Part shown: in pieces, positions 19,376-27,684 of the stretch | Layout: the number at the start of each line of letters is the position of its first letter | How positions within the stretch are numbered: position 1 is the stretch's first letter | Source: VAZQ01 sp963841105 | GTDB taxonomy: Bacteria; Pseudomonadota; Alphaproteobacteria; Rhizobiales; Xanthobacteraceae | Length of the DNA: 64,000 bases | Reading direction: 5' to 3' | NCBI GenBank assembly: GCA_963841105.1 | Contig: CAWJCB010000035.1 | Coordinates: forward strand, 263,973 to 327,972 | Program-made: the position numbers and the translations under genes | The notes under the pieces: generated by a model | Told to the model about the DNA's origin: nothing | Database searches by the model: none | Seen by the model: only the letters and a program-made list of their open reading frames with translations

Positions 19376-20308
19376 ATGTTTGTCCTGGCGCATCTGTCCG
19401 ATCCGCATCTGTCGCCGGTGCCGCGACCGCATTGGTCGGAGGCCATCGGCAAACGCGCGACCGGCTTCATCAATTGGCGTCGCAATCGCCGCCATGTTCA
19501 CCGCACCGAGGTGCTGGCGCGCGTTGTCGCGGATCTGCTTGCAAGCAAGCCGGACCACATCGCCGTCACCGGCGATCTCGTCAATATCGCCTTGCCGGAC
19601 GAGTACGCGCCGGCGCGCAGGTGGCTCCTATCTCTCGGCACCTGGAGAGACGTGACGCTGGTGCCCGGCAACCATGACGACTATGTGCGCGGCGCCTTTC
19701 CTCATCTCCAGTCGCATTGGCACGATTACATGCGCGACGACGATATCGAGAAGATCGGATTCCCCTTCGTGCGGCGGCGCGGCCCGGTGGCGCTGATCGG
19801 ATTGTCCAGCGCGGTGCCGACTGCTCCCTTCATGGCAACCGGCCGGATCGGCGGCAAGCAGCTTGCCAAGCTCCCCAAGCTTCTCGATCTCTGCCGTCGT
19901 GAAGGATTGTTTCGCGTCGTGCTCATCCATCACCCGCCGGTGTCGAGCCTGCGCCGGCGTCTCAAGCGGCTTACCGATGGCCCGAAATTTCTAGCCGTGC
20001 TCAAGCAGCATGGTGCCGAGCTCATCCTGCATGGGCACGATCACGTGCACTCACTCATTCATCTCGAGGGACCAGGAGGGCCTATTCCCGCGCTGGGTGT
20101 TCCCTCCGCTTCGCAGGCGCCGCGCGCCGGACACGCGACGGCTGGATACAATCTCTGTCGTATCGACGGCGAGGTGGGCGCCTGGCGCTGTGAGATCGTC
20201 GCCCGCGGCCTTTCGCCGGACGGCGAGCGCATGGGAGAAGTCAAGCGGTTTATGCTTACTGAGCTGATTTCCAAAAGTGGATATCGGTTATCGCAGAGCA
20301 TGCCCTAA
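19376..20308 (+). CDS. metallophosphoesterase (calcineurin-like, Icc/CpdA group)
   Basis: Binuclear-metal phosphoesterase of 310 residues. All five family metal motifs are present: LSDPHL (DxH), TGDLVN (GD), VPGNHDD (GNHD), a later LIHHPP histidine and LHGHDHVHS. The ATG at 19376 directly precedes the domain; an upstream in-frame start would only add a hydrophobic untranslated-looking stretch. Its relatives include cyclic-nucleotide phosphodiesterases and UDP-diacylglucosamine hydrolases. The substrate cannot be told, and no signal peptide is seen, so it is probably cytosolic. Confidence 0.9.
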   Translation: MFVLAHLSDPHLSPVPRPHWSEAIGKRATGFINWRRNRRHVHRTEVLARVVADLLASKPDHIAVTGDLVNIALPDEYAPARRWLLSLGTWRDVTLVPGNHDDYVRGAFPHLQSHWHDYMRDDDIEKIGFPFVRRRGPVALIGLSSAVPTAPFMATGRIGGKQLAKLPKLLDLCRREGLFRVVLIHHPPVSSLRRRLKRLTDGPKFLAVLKQHGAELILHGHDHVHSLIHLEGPGGPIPALGVPSASQAPRAGHATAGYNLCRIDGEVGAWRCEIVARGLSPDGERMGEVKRFMLTELISKSGYRLSQSMP

Positions 20309-20358
20309 GAATGAAGCAGAGCGGGATTGATGGTTGAAGAAAATCGTCCCGCTCTTGG

Positions 20359-20988
20359 CTAGCCCTTCGGGCCGAACATGAGGGCGGCGGCGATCAGGGC
20401 GGCAAAGCCGACGAAGAGGCCAAACAGAAACGCCTTGAGGCCGCGCCAACCTCTTCGCCGCGGCCAAAGCCTGCTCTCGTAGCGAACGCCGCGGATGACC
20501 GGCAAGGGTGCTCCCGCAAGCGCGCGCTCGCGCTCGATCATGCGCTGGGCCACATATCGCGTGACCGCGTTGACGATCTCGATGATGTTCCCGGTCTCGG
20601 CCAACACCTTGCGGCCATACCGGGTGTCCTGCAAAAAGCGATAGACGCGCTTGTCGCGCCCCATGTTGACGTGGGTGACCGCGTCGATCCACAGCCGCGG
20701 CGTTTCGCCCCGGCTGATGCCGCGATCGAACAGCTCGACATCGGCGGGTATCTCTTCAAACAGCGGGTCGAGGGCGTCGTTGAGAAGCTCGAGGCGGGCG
20801 ATCTCGGCGTCGTGCAAATCGACGACGATGCTGGTACGCTCGGCTTGGTCCACCCTGGCCTTGCGCAATGCCTCCTTGAGCCGATGCGGCGCCTCGTTCG
20901 GCTTCTCGTCTTGCACTTTCCTGCGCTGGCGGCCCCACATGAGGGGCAAGTTAACAGCCGACCGCCACAAGGCAAGAGCCGGGCGCAT
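20359..20988 (-). CDS. conserved hypothetical protein with C-terminal membrane helix
   Basis: Protein of 209 residues from the ATG at 20988, or 193 from the ATG at 20940 (MWGRQRRKV). A charged N-terminal part (residues 25-110) is predicted largely helical with heptad-like Leu spacing. A middle part contains YRFLQDTRYGRKVLAET and VAQRMIERERAL, and a single helix near the C-terminus (GLFVGFAALIAAALMFG) would anchor it in the inner membrane with the bulk in the cytoplasm. I do not recognise a named domain. It converges with the metallophosphoesterase gene. Confidence 0.7.
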   Translation of the reverse strand: MRPALALWRSAVNLPLMWGRQRRKVQDEKPNEAPHRLKEALRKARVDQAERTSIVVDLHDAEIARLELLNDALDPLFEEIPADVELFDRGISRGETPRLWIDAVTHVNMGRDKRVYRFLQDTRYGRKVLAETGNIIEIVNAVTRYVAQRMIERERALAGAPLPVIRGVRYESRLWPRRRGWRGLKAFLFGLFVGFAALIAAALMFGPKG

Positions 20989-21444
20989 CGGCTTGGGGAC
21001 TATTGTTGCCGCGCCGGGTGGGACGGCCCCAAGAGCCCAGGCAATCGGCGGTAACTGACGAGGGTGCTGCGAGCACTGCCGTCTCGGGGCAATCTGGAGG
21101 GCGGTGTTGCGTCTAGCTGAGTGGCCCGATCAGAAGCTCGCAAGCGCGTTGAGAACGAGCACAGCGGCAAATATCGCGCCAAGTGTCAGGCCAACAATAT
21201 GGGCTGTTCGTCGCTCGTGCATCAGACCACAGTACCGAATTCCCTGCTGCTGCGATGTAACGGAGATCACACACAGCAGGACAAATCGAGCCATGCCCGT
21301 CCGAAGGATTGCGGGGCGCCGGTGGACGTGATGCCCGCTGATCGATGAGATGCAGGTCCGCATTGTCGCGCTGCGATAATGCCAGCAAATTCCCCCAAGT
21401 AGACATCGCTGCATCGCAGCAAGCCAAGGGATACTGGTATGCGT
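20989..21444. other. gene-poor stretch, 456 bases
   Basis: No substantial gene. The only candidate is a 30-residue membrane peptide on the minus strand at 21130-21222. Longer open frames covering this stretch show no family content. Confidence 0.4.
21130..21222 (-). CDS. possible 30-residue membrane peptide
   Basis: A short frame, MHERRTAHIVGLTLGAIFAA onwards, made of a basic start and one hydrophobic helix (VGLTLGAIFAAVLVLNALA). The composition resembles genuine small membrane proteins, but no strong Shine-Dalgarno precedes it and homologues cannot be checked here. The same frame extends upstream to 21414 without looking coding. Confidence 0.3.
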   Translation of the reverse strand: MHERRTAHIVGLTLGAIFAAVLVLNALASF

Positions 21445-22356
21445 TCAGAAGCAGGAGGATATCCTTCGAAACTCTTCCCAAATGCGAGCAATTTCCGTTT
21501 GGTCTACATCAAATCCCATCTGCGCAACCGCTGCATCCCAGGTCGACATGCAACTTTCCATCATTGGTGTGCGGACCGAGAGCACGTCGGCTAGATCGCA
21601 AGCAATACGAACGTCCTTGGCAATAAGTCCGATCGCCATACCTGTTGCAAAGCTGCGTGGCATGACATGCGCAATGATTTTCTTTTCCAACGGATGATTG
21701 AGTCCGGTGGTCGCCGCACGTAGCGCTGCCACAACCGTCTCCATTTTCACGCCGAATTGCACGGCAACCGTAATGGCTTCGAGAAGGCTTAGGAGACTCG
21801 CAGCATTGACGTAATTGCAAAGCGCCTTGATCGCATGACCCGAACCAAGTTCACCGCAATGGAAAATTTCCGTAGCCAATACAGAAAACAGTGGTCGGCA
21901 AAGTTCGAGAGTATCGCGTTCGCCGCCAACCAATATCAAAAGCGTGCCATTTTTCGCGAAAACCACGCCACCCGAGACCGGAGCATCCATCATTCGGATA
22001 CCGCGCTCCGCGAGAATTACTCCGAGCGAACGCGTTTCCGTCGGGTCGGCACTGCTCATATCAATGACAAGCCCGTCGGAGCGCAGCTGCGATGCGAGAC
22101 CTTGGTTCTGGTCGCTGCCAATCAGGACGTCGTGCACTGCCTTGCCGTCCGGCAGCATGGTGACGATCGCATCAAGATCAGCCGGCGCATTGCGTTCGAG
22201 CCGGTGGCCGCCGTGCGCTGCTAGAAAGTCGGCCACAGCCTGGGGCCGCGCGTCGTCGAGATACAAATCAAATCCAGCCCTTGCGAGATGACGGGCCATC
22301 GGGCCGCCCATCTTGCCGATCCCAACAAATCCGATGCGGTGAATGGCGGCCAGCAT
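21445..22356 (-). CDS. NAD(P)-dependent beta-hydroxyacid dehydrogenase (3-hydroxyisobutyrate dehydrogenase family)
   Basis: Cytosolic dehydrogenase of 303 residues. The Rossmann motif is IGFVGIGKMGGPMARHLARAG; substrate-binding DAPVSGGVVFAKNGTL and catalytic SGHAIKALCNYVNA (with the conserved Lys) follow. The ATG at 22356 lies two bases beyond the stop of the ABC permease gene, so it is the last gene of the leftward importer operon. By context it should oxidise or reduce a hydroxyacid or semialdehyde produced from the imported compound. The exact substrate is unknown. Confidence 0.9.
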   Translation of the reverse strand: MLAAIHRIGFVGIGKMGGPMARHLARAGFDLYLDDARPQAVADFLAAHGGHRLERNAPADLDAIVTMLPDGKAVHDVLIGSDQNQGLASQLRSDGLVIDMSSADPTETRSLGVILAERGIRMMDAPVSGGVVFAKNGTLLILVGGERDTLELCRPLFSVLATEIFHCGELGSGHAIKALCNYVNAASLLSLLEAITVAVQFGVKMETVVAALRAATTGLNHPLEKKIIAHVMPRSFATGMAIGLIAKDVRIACDLADVLSVRTPMMESCMSTWDAAVAQMGFDVDQTEIARIWEEFRRISSCF

Positions 22357-22358
22357 GT

Positions 22359-23216
22359 TCAGATCAGCTCGTCTGATTGCATGTAGCGCCGCATGCTGCG
22401 GGCCAGCATGGCGCGAAAGACGCGATCGACGATCAGCCCGACGATTCCCAGCGTCAGCAACCCTACAAAGAGCTGGTCCGTCTGCAGCAGCAACTGGGAA
22501 TTCATGATGAGAAAGCCGAGCCCTTCGCGGGCGCCGATCAGCTCGGCGGCGACGATGCCCATGAAGGAAAAGCCGAGCGCCACGCGCATGCCGGTCAGAA
22601 TGTAAGGCACGGCGGACGGCAGCACGACCTTGCGGAAAACCTGATAGTCGGTGGCGCCGAGGCAGCGCGCGGCACGAATGCGGGTCGTCGGTGTCCGCGA
22701 CACGCCCGCGGCGGTATTCAAGAGAACTATGATTACGGTCGCATAAATAATAATGAAATATTTCGACAGCTCGCCAATTCCGAACCACAGCATGGCAAGC
22801 GGCACCAATGCGACCGGAGAGATCGGTCGGACGAGCTCAAGGACCGGGTCGACAAATTCCCCGACCGTTCTGATCCGGCCTATGACGGCACCCAGCACCA
22901 CGCCGAACGTGCAACCCACGACATAGCCGACGAGCACTCGCCTGAGGCTGACAGACACGTGCTGGAGCAGCTCGCCGGACGCAAGCATGCTCGCCATTTT
23001 GGCGAATGTAGCCTGCGGCGACGCGACAAGAACCGAGTTAAAAATCGTTCCGACCGACCAATACCAAATAATCAGGATAACCCCGAACGAAACCGTGGCG
23101 AATGCGAGTTTGCGCAGGCCGCGGCAGATGCCGGGCCGCAGCGCGATGCCGGCGTGTTTTTCTGCAGGCGCGCCGCTCGCAGCGGTGACCTTATTCGACG
23201 GCGGTGCGGGCGGCAT
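22359..23216 (-). CDS. ABC transporter permease, SsuC/TauC-like
   Basis: Inner-membrane permease of 285 residues with about six helices and the BPD_transp_1 EAA-type loop (RIRAARCLGATDYQVFRKVV, then PSAVPYILTGMRVALG). It is of the aliphatic sulfonate/taurine/nitrate importer group. Its start overlaps the end of the ATPase gene by 26 bases, implying coupled translation. It presumably forms a homodimer with the ATPase at 23191 and the receptor at 24067. Confidence 0.92.
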   Translation of the reverse strand: MPPAPPSNKVTAASGAPAEKHAGIALRPGICRGLRKLAFATVSFGVILIIWYWSVGTIFNSVLVASPQATFAKMASMLASGELLQHVSVSLRRVLVGYVVGCTFGVVLGAVIGRIRTVGEFVDPVLELVRPISPVALVPLAMLWFGIGELSKYFIIIYATVIIVLLNTAAGVSRTPTTRIRAARCLGATDYQVFRKVVLPSAVPYILTGMRVALGFSFMGIVAAELIGAREGLGFLIMNSQLLLQTDQLFVGLLTLGIVGLIVDRVFRAMLARSMRRYMQSDELI

Positions 23217-24042
23217 GGACTTCTTCCTCGATCATGACTTCAAGTGTCCGGGCGAGATTCACGAATTCGATTGTGCTCGTCGCCCGTGGCCTGGGAAGGT
23301 CGATGACGACCTCCTGCTTGATCCGGGCTCTCGGACCGCTCGTCATGACTGCGACGCGTGTGCCTAGCAGCAGCGCTTCGATGATGTCGTGCGTGACATA
23401 GATGACCGTCTTTTGTGTTTCCTGCCATATGCGTCCAAGCTCCTGCTGCATCTGCCGCTTGGTTATCGCGTCGAGAGCGGCGAATGGCTCGTCCATGAGC
23501 AGGATCTCCGGCTCGACGATCAGCGCCCGCGCAATCTGAACACGTTGCTTCATTCCGCCCGACAGCTCGAATGGAAAATTTTTCGCATGCCGGGTCAGGC
23601 CGATCATGCGTAGGTAGGAATCCAGCTTGTCGCGATAGTCCGCAGTTTTCGCACCCGCAAGCTTGGGACCGAACAGAATATTCTCCTCGACATTGAGCCA
23701 CGGAAACAAAGCGGCGGACACGTCCTGGAAAATGACAGTCCGGTCAGTTTCCGGACCGTCGATCGGTAGGGTCCAGTTTCCGGTCTTATCCGTACCTTCG
23801 ATTCTGATCGTGCCATTGCTTGCCGCTTCGAACCCGGCAATGAGATTGAGGATGGTGCTTTTGCCGCAGCCGCTGGGGCCGAGGAGGCAATAAAAGTCGC
23901 CGCGATGGATAAGGATATTGACATCATCAACGGCTACGTAATGGGTACCGTCGAGACCCACAAACTCCTTGTTCACTCGATGTAGTCGTAGCGTCGACCA
24001 CCCCCGGCCGCGGATCGAGGGATGCGTCGTTAACACCGCCAT
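23191..24042 (-). CDS. ABC transporter ATP-binding protein, SsuB/TauB-like
   Basis: ATPase subunit of 283 residues. Walker A is LLGPSGCGKST, the Q-loop lies at VIFQDVSAALFPWLNV, the signature is LSGGMKQRVQIARAL, Walker B is ILLMDEPFAALD and the switch His is in YVTHDIIEA. All catalytic elements are intact. It sits between the receptor and permease genes of the leftward operon and overlaps the permease start. Confidence 0.94.
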   Translation of the reverse strand: MAVLTTHPSIRGRGWSTLRLHRVNKEFVGLDGTHYVAVDDVNILIHRGDFYCLLGPSGCGKSTILNLIAGFEAASNGTIRIEGTDKTGNWTLPIDGPETDRTVIFQDVSAALFPWLNVEENILFGPKLAGAKTADYRDKLDSYLRMIGLTRHAKNFPFELSGGMKQRVQIARALIVEPEILLMDEPFAALDAITKRQMQQELGRIWQETQKTVIYVTHDIIEALLLGTRVAVMTSGPRARIKQEVVIDLPRPRATSTIEFVNLARTLEVMIEEEVHAARTAVE

Positions 24043-24066
24043 GGCTGCTGCATACCGATTCCTGCC

Positions 24067-25047
24067 CTACGCCTCCACATAGGACGGACCAAGCTGGGCC
24101 AGATGCCGGGGGTCGAACATCGTCTTCCAATCGATGTTGATGTTTACGAACTGGCTTAGCTTGTCCATGTCCGACCGGAATTTCTTCGTGTACGAGATAT
24201 TCCAGTCGATTTTTTCGATCATCTGCTTGACAAGGTTTACGTCGTCCATACGCAGGCTCTTGGAGACGATTTGCGATGCCTCGTCCACATTGTCGGGAAT
24301 CCATTTGCCGGCCGCGTCGAGCCCCCTCAGGAATGCGACAACCTCGGCCGGGTGATCCTTTATGTATTTGGCATTCGTGCTGCAGGCTTCCCATTCATGG
24401 AAATATGAATTTGCCGTTGTCAGGATTTTTGCATCTTTGTCGGCCTGCAGGGCCTTCCAGCCGAACGGCTGCCAAATGACGAACGCGTCGATGTCTCCGC
24501 GGACGAGACCGGTGACCATCTCAGCGGGTCGCAGATTGATGATCTCGATATCCTTGGTATCAATGTTTCCCGACGCGAGATAAAGCTTCGTGAAATATTC
24601 CGAGGTCGAGCCAAGCAAAACTCCGACCTTCTTTCCCTTGAGGTCTGCCGGCGTATTGATCGCCTTGCGCGACACGATGATGCTGAGTTCACCGTAATTC
24701 GCCTGCGGACAGAGGCCGATGCCGCCCTGCTGCCACAGCCGCAAGGACGGCAGATCGCCGGCAACGACGACATCGCCGCGGCCGGCGCGAAATGCATCCA
24801 CGGCGGTCGCCCCGCTGGCGAAGTTCGTGATCTCCGCCGGCAGGCCTTCCTTTTTGAAAAAGCCCTTTTCCAGCGCAATGACGACGTTGCTGAACTGCGG
24901 CGTCGTACCAATGAAGATCGACATTTTATCGAGCGGCTTGCCTTGGGCACGCGCGCTGGAGGCTCTGTTGAACGCGAGCGCGGTGCCAGCGAGGCCGGCG
25001 CCTTTCACAAGAGCACGGCGACTGAGCAACCTATCGCGGTTCGTCAT
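24067..25047 (-). CDS. ABC transporter substrate-binding protein, NMT1/THI5 (SsuA/TauA) type
   Basis: Periplasmic receptor of 326 residues. The signal is of the Tat kind (LSRRALVKGAGLAGTAL). The mature domain contains IALEKGFFKKEGLPAEI, AFRAGRGDVVVAGD and DIDAFVIWQPFGWKAL, characteristic of the SsuA/TauA/ThiY fold. A Tat signal means export after folding. It is the first importer gene of the leftward operon, 24 bases before the ATPase and 52 bases after the M20 hydrolase. The ligand is unknown; related receptors bind sulfonates, nitrate, pyrimidine precursors or aromatic acids. Confidence 0.92.
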   Translation of the reverse strand: MTNRDRLLSRRALVKGAGLAGTALAFNRASSARAQGKPLDKMSIFIGTTPQFSNVVIALEKGFFKKEGLPAEITNFASGATAVDAFRAGRGDVVVAGDLPSLRLWQQGGIGLCPQANYGELSIIVSRKAINTPADLKGKKVGVLLGSTSEYFTKLYLASGNIDTKDIEIINLRPAEMVTGLVRGDIDAFVIWQPFGWKALQADKDAKILTTANSYFHEWEACSTNAKYIKDHPAEVVAFLRGLDAAGKWIPDNVDEASQIVSKSLRMDDVNLVKQMIEKIDWNISYTKKFRSDMDKLSQFVNINIDWKTMFDPRHLAQLGPSYVEA

Positions 25048-25099
25048 GTGCGTTCTCCATTGCGTAGTTGTTTGTTCCGGCTAAATCCTCTTTCTTCTG

Positions 25100-26428
25100 C
25101 TATTTGAGTCCAAGCTCGGCGCGGGTTCGATTGCACACGTCGAGTATCAAGCTGCAATACACCTTCGTACAGTTGTAGAGGTCCTCAATGGAGAGGTGCT
25201 CACCTGCTTCGGGATTCCAATCGCTTTGCCCCTCTTGCCAGTGCTTGCCTTCCCGTGCGACCTGACGCGTCCGGCCCGAAGGACCGTAATTGAGTGCAGG
25301 AATCCCATGCCGGACCAGCTCGCAAGCATCCGATGCGAACGGCACCGCCGTGATGGCCGGCGGGCTCGCCATGATCTTTTCGTGGGCGCGCTCAACCGCC
25401 TTATAAATGAACTCCTCGGGGTTACATTCCGAGCCCCACTGGTTCATGAATACGTTCATATCGTAATCGAGCTCGCCGATATCCGGATCGTCCTTACGAA
25501 TCTTCGTCATCAAGGCTTCAATTTCGCGCTGCACCTGGAGCGGACTCTCGTCGGGCATTAGCCGCGTGTCAACATAGAGGGTGCAGAACACCGGCACGCG
25601 GCTGCAGCGATACGGCCAGCCGCCCTCGATGGCGGAAAGCGTGACCTTTGCCGTCATGCCGTGCTTTTGGTGCCGTTTTTCGTAGTCAACGCCCCAAGCC
25701 TCGACGGCCTGCGCCACCTTGAGCATGTTGTGAATCGTGTTATTGCGCATCTCGCCGAAGACAGTGTGCTTCGGATCGCCCATGAGCGTGATCTTGGTCC
25801 AGACATATCCGCCATGAGCACGCATCAGCGTCATGCCGGACGGCTCGCCGACCACGGCGAAATCTGCAATCGCGCCATGCGTGATGGCATACCACGTGCC
25901 GCAGGCGCCACCGCGATAAAGCGGACCCTGATAGTGATCCACTTGGCTCTTTTCGATTTCGCCGGCGACGCAGGCGATCAGAAGATCGCCTTCGAGCTCG
26001 ATGCCGGCTCGCTTGATCGCTTCGGCAGCGGCGATGAATGCGGCGAGGCCGCCCTTCATGTTGTAAACGCCGAGACCGTAAATCCAATCGCCGTCGCGGA
26101 TGGCCTTTGACTTGTAACCTGGTTTATCAGGCAAGTAGCGCTCTTCCCCCGTATAAGACGTGTCCATATGGCCGTTGAGCATCAGGGTCGGCCCGGTGCC
26201 GCGGCCTTTGATGATTCCAATGGCATTCGATCGCTGATCTTCGAACTGCTGATCGATGATTTTGATCCCGGCAGCCCGGTACCGATTCAGGATGTAGTCC
26301 GCGCAGTTCTTCTCGTATCCCGTTGGACTGGGAATATCGACCAGATCGCAGGCAATCTTTGTCACCGCTTCGCGATCAATGAGTCTCAGAATCTTATCGA
26401 GATCTGCCGCTGCGCTGTCCTTGCTCAT
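25100..26428 (-). CDS. M20 family metallohydrolase (ArgE/DapE/deacylase-like)
   Basis: Cytosolic hydrolase of 442 residues, probably cleaving an N-acyl or N-carbamoyl bond. Recognised blocks are LNGHMDTS (H87, D89), the dimerisation domain near residues 200-320, AVVGEPSG and the C-terminal metal His in EAGEHLSIEDLY. Two metal-site positions differ from classical DapE/ArgE: the bridging Asp is Asn123 (VYNMKGG), and the usual Glu-Glu pair reads GEIE, leaving Glu157 but Ile at the ligand position. It may belong to a divergent subfamily. The ATG at 26428 is preferred over 26452. As the first gene of the leftward arm it likely acts on the compound carried by the adjacent ABC importer. Confidence 0.9.
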   Translation of the reverse strand: MSKDSAAADLDKILRLIDREAVTKIACDLVDIPSPTGYEKNCADYILNRYRAAGIKIIDQQFEDQRSNAIGIIKGRGTGPTLMLNGHMDTSYTGEERYLPDKPGYKSKAIRDGDWIYGLGVYNMKGGLAAFIAAAEAIKRAGIELEGDLLIACVAGEIEKSQVDHYQGPLYRGGACGTWYAITHGAIADFAVVGEPSGMTLMRAHGGYVWTKITLMGDPKHTVFGEMRNNTIHNMLKVAQAVEAWGVDYEKRHQKHGMTAKVTLSAIEGGWPYRCSRVPVFCTLYVDTRLMPDESPLQVQREIEALMTKIRKDDPDIGELDYDMNVFMNQWGSECNPEEFIYKAVERAHEKIMASPPAITAVPFASDACELVRHGIPALNYGPSGRTRQVAREGKHWQEGQSDWNPEAGEHLSIEDLYNCTKVYCSLILDVCNRTRAELGLK

Positions 26429-26501
26429 TGATTTTGTTCCACGACGCCCCACCCACCCGATCCTCGCGCCGACGCCGCTACGCGAAGCAGTCGGCAGCGA
26501 A

Positions 26502-26573
26502 GTGCATCAAAATTACACGCGCAAATCCACGCTGGAGTCAAGTATAATGCACCGATGGTTCATCAGATGCACC
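26502..26573. promoter_or_regulatory. candidate IclR operator/promoter region
   Basis: In the 227-base divergent spacer between the M20 gene and the IclR gene there are three related half-sites: GTGCAT at 26502-26507 and ATGCACC at 26547-26553 and 26567-26573, the last two spaced 20 bases apart. A perfect TATAAT lies at 26543-26548 on the plus strand, without a good -35 match, as expected for a regulator-dependent promoter. Binding by the neighbouring IclR protein is inference. Confidence 0.35.
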
Positions 26574-26655
26574 GAGCCCAGTTTACCGGGGGCGCTTGGT
26601 TGTCGTAAGATTGCCGCACCAGGCGTCACCCCAGGCCGGAAGGTGCAAAAACTTT

Positions 26656-27601
26656 ATGCTCCTGCACACGAAATCATCTGCATCGAAGACAGATTCAGCC
26701 GCGCGGGTACGGACCGTTCGCGCCGTCGAACGTGCATTCGATATTCTGATCTACATCGCGCATCAGGACGAACCGAAGGGCCTGTCCGAGATCAGCCGCG
26801 AATTGCAGCTCGACAAGGCAACCGTATTGCGGCTCATCGTTACCTTGAAGTCCCGGGGATTGATCCGTCAGATTCAGGAAAGCCGAAGCTACGAGGTTGT
26901 TTTGCCGGGCCCATTGCTTATTGGCGGAACGGATCCCGGCTTGCGCCAGATGTGCCATCCCTATCTGGATGAGCTGTCGCGTCGGACAAAGGAAACTGTC
27001 TGCCTTGTCTGCCCTTGGGGGTTGGAGCGCACGCATGTCGATGTAATCCCGGCGCAACACGAGCTCCGGCTCGTGCCGGAGATCGGCAGCATCTGGCCGA
27101 TGTATGTCGGCGCTTCGGGCCGCGTCATGATGGCTTTCATGCCTCGGCATAAAGTCGAAGAACATCGTAAGAGAAACCAAGCTCGCCCGGCGCAATGCCA
27201 CGCGTGTCCCCGCCAAAGACGAAATCTTCGCCGACTTGATACGCATCCGGCGCCGCGGATATTTGATCAGCGCCGGCGAAACTGTGGAGGGCGGCGCGGC
27301 GGTCGCCGCGCCAATCATCGACCGCAACGAGCGCGTCGTCGGCGCAATTGCCATTCGCGGGCCGTCAACGCGCCTCACTCACGCGTTGCTCCGGCAATAT
27401 GCGCCGCTGGTCCAGGATGCCACGCGCAAGCTTTCGCGCGATCTTGGGTTCGATCTTGATCCGCTATGGATCGAATGGCACACAAAGCTAGGCTGGAACG
27501 ACAAATCGTTCCCCGCCGCTTCCCGCTCACAAACAAATTCCCGCACAGCCGAACGGCGGCTGGCCGTCCCAACCCGGCCGTGCGCAATTACCGGAATCTG
27601 A
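26656..27601 (+). CDS. IclR-family transcriptional regulator, frameshifted
   Basis: Helix-turn-helix repressor or activator. The N-terminal winged helix (RAVERAFDILIYIAHQDEPK, LSEISRELQLDKATVLRLI) is followed by the IclR effector domain. The frame breaks near 27165: the first frame reaches YVGASGRVMMAFMPRHKVEE, and the domain resumes one base later with IVRETKLARRNATRVPA and continues through RRRGYLISAGETVEGGAAVA and VVGAIAIRGPSTRL to the stop at 27601. A single extra base is the simplest cause. The gene lies between the two arms of the catabolic island and faces the M20 gene, so it likely controls both arms. Confidence 0.82.
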
Positions 27602-27684
27602 TCGCTCGCAAGGAATTTTCGACCGATGCCCATTCATCCGGCGCGGCCAGCGTTCGAAATCATAAGCGGAATGAGCGTGCCCCA

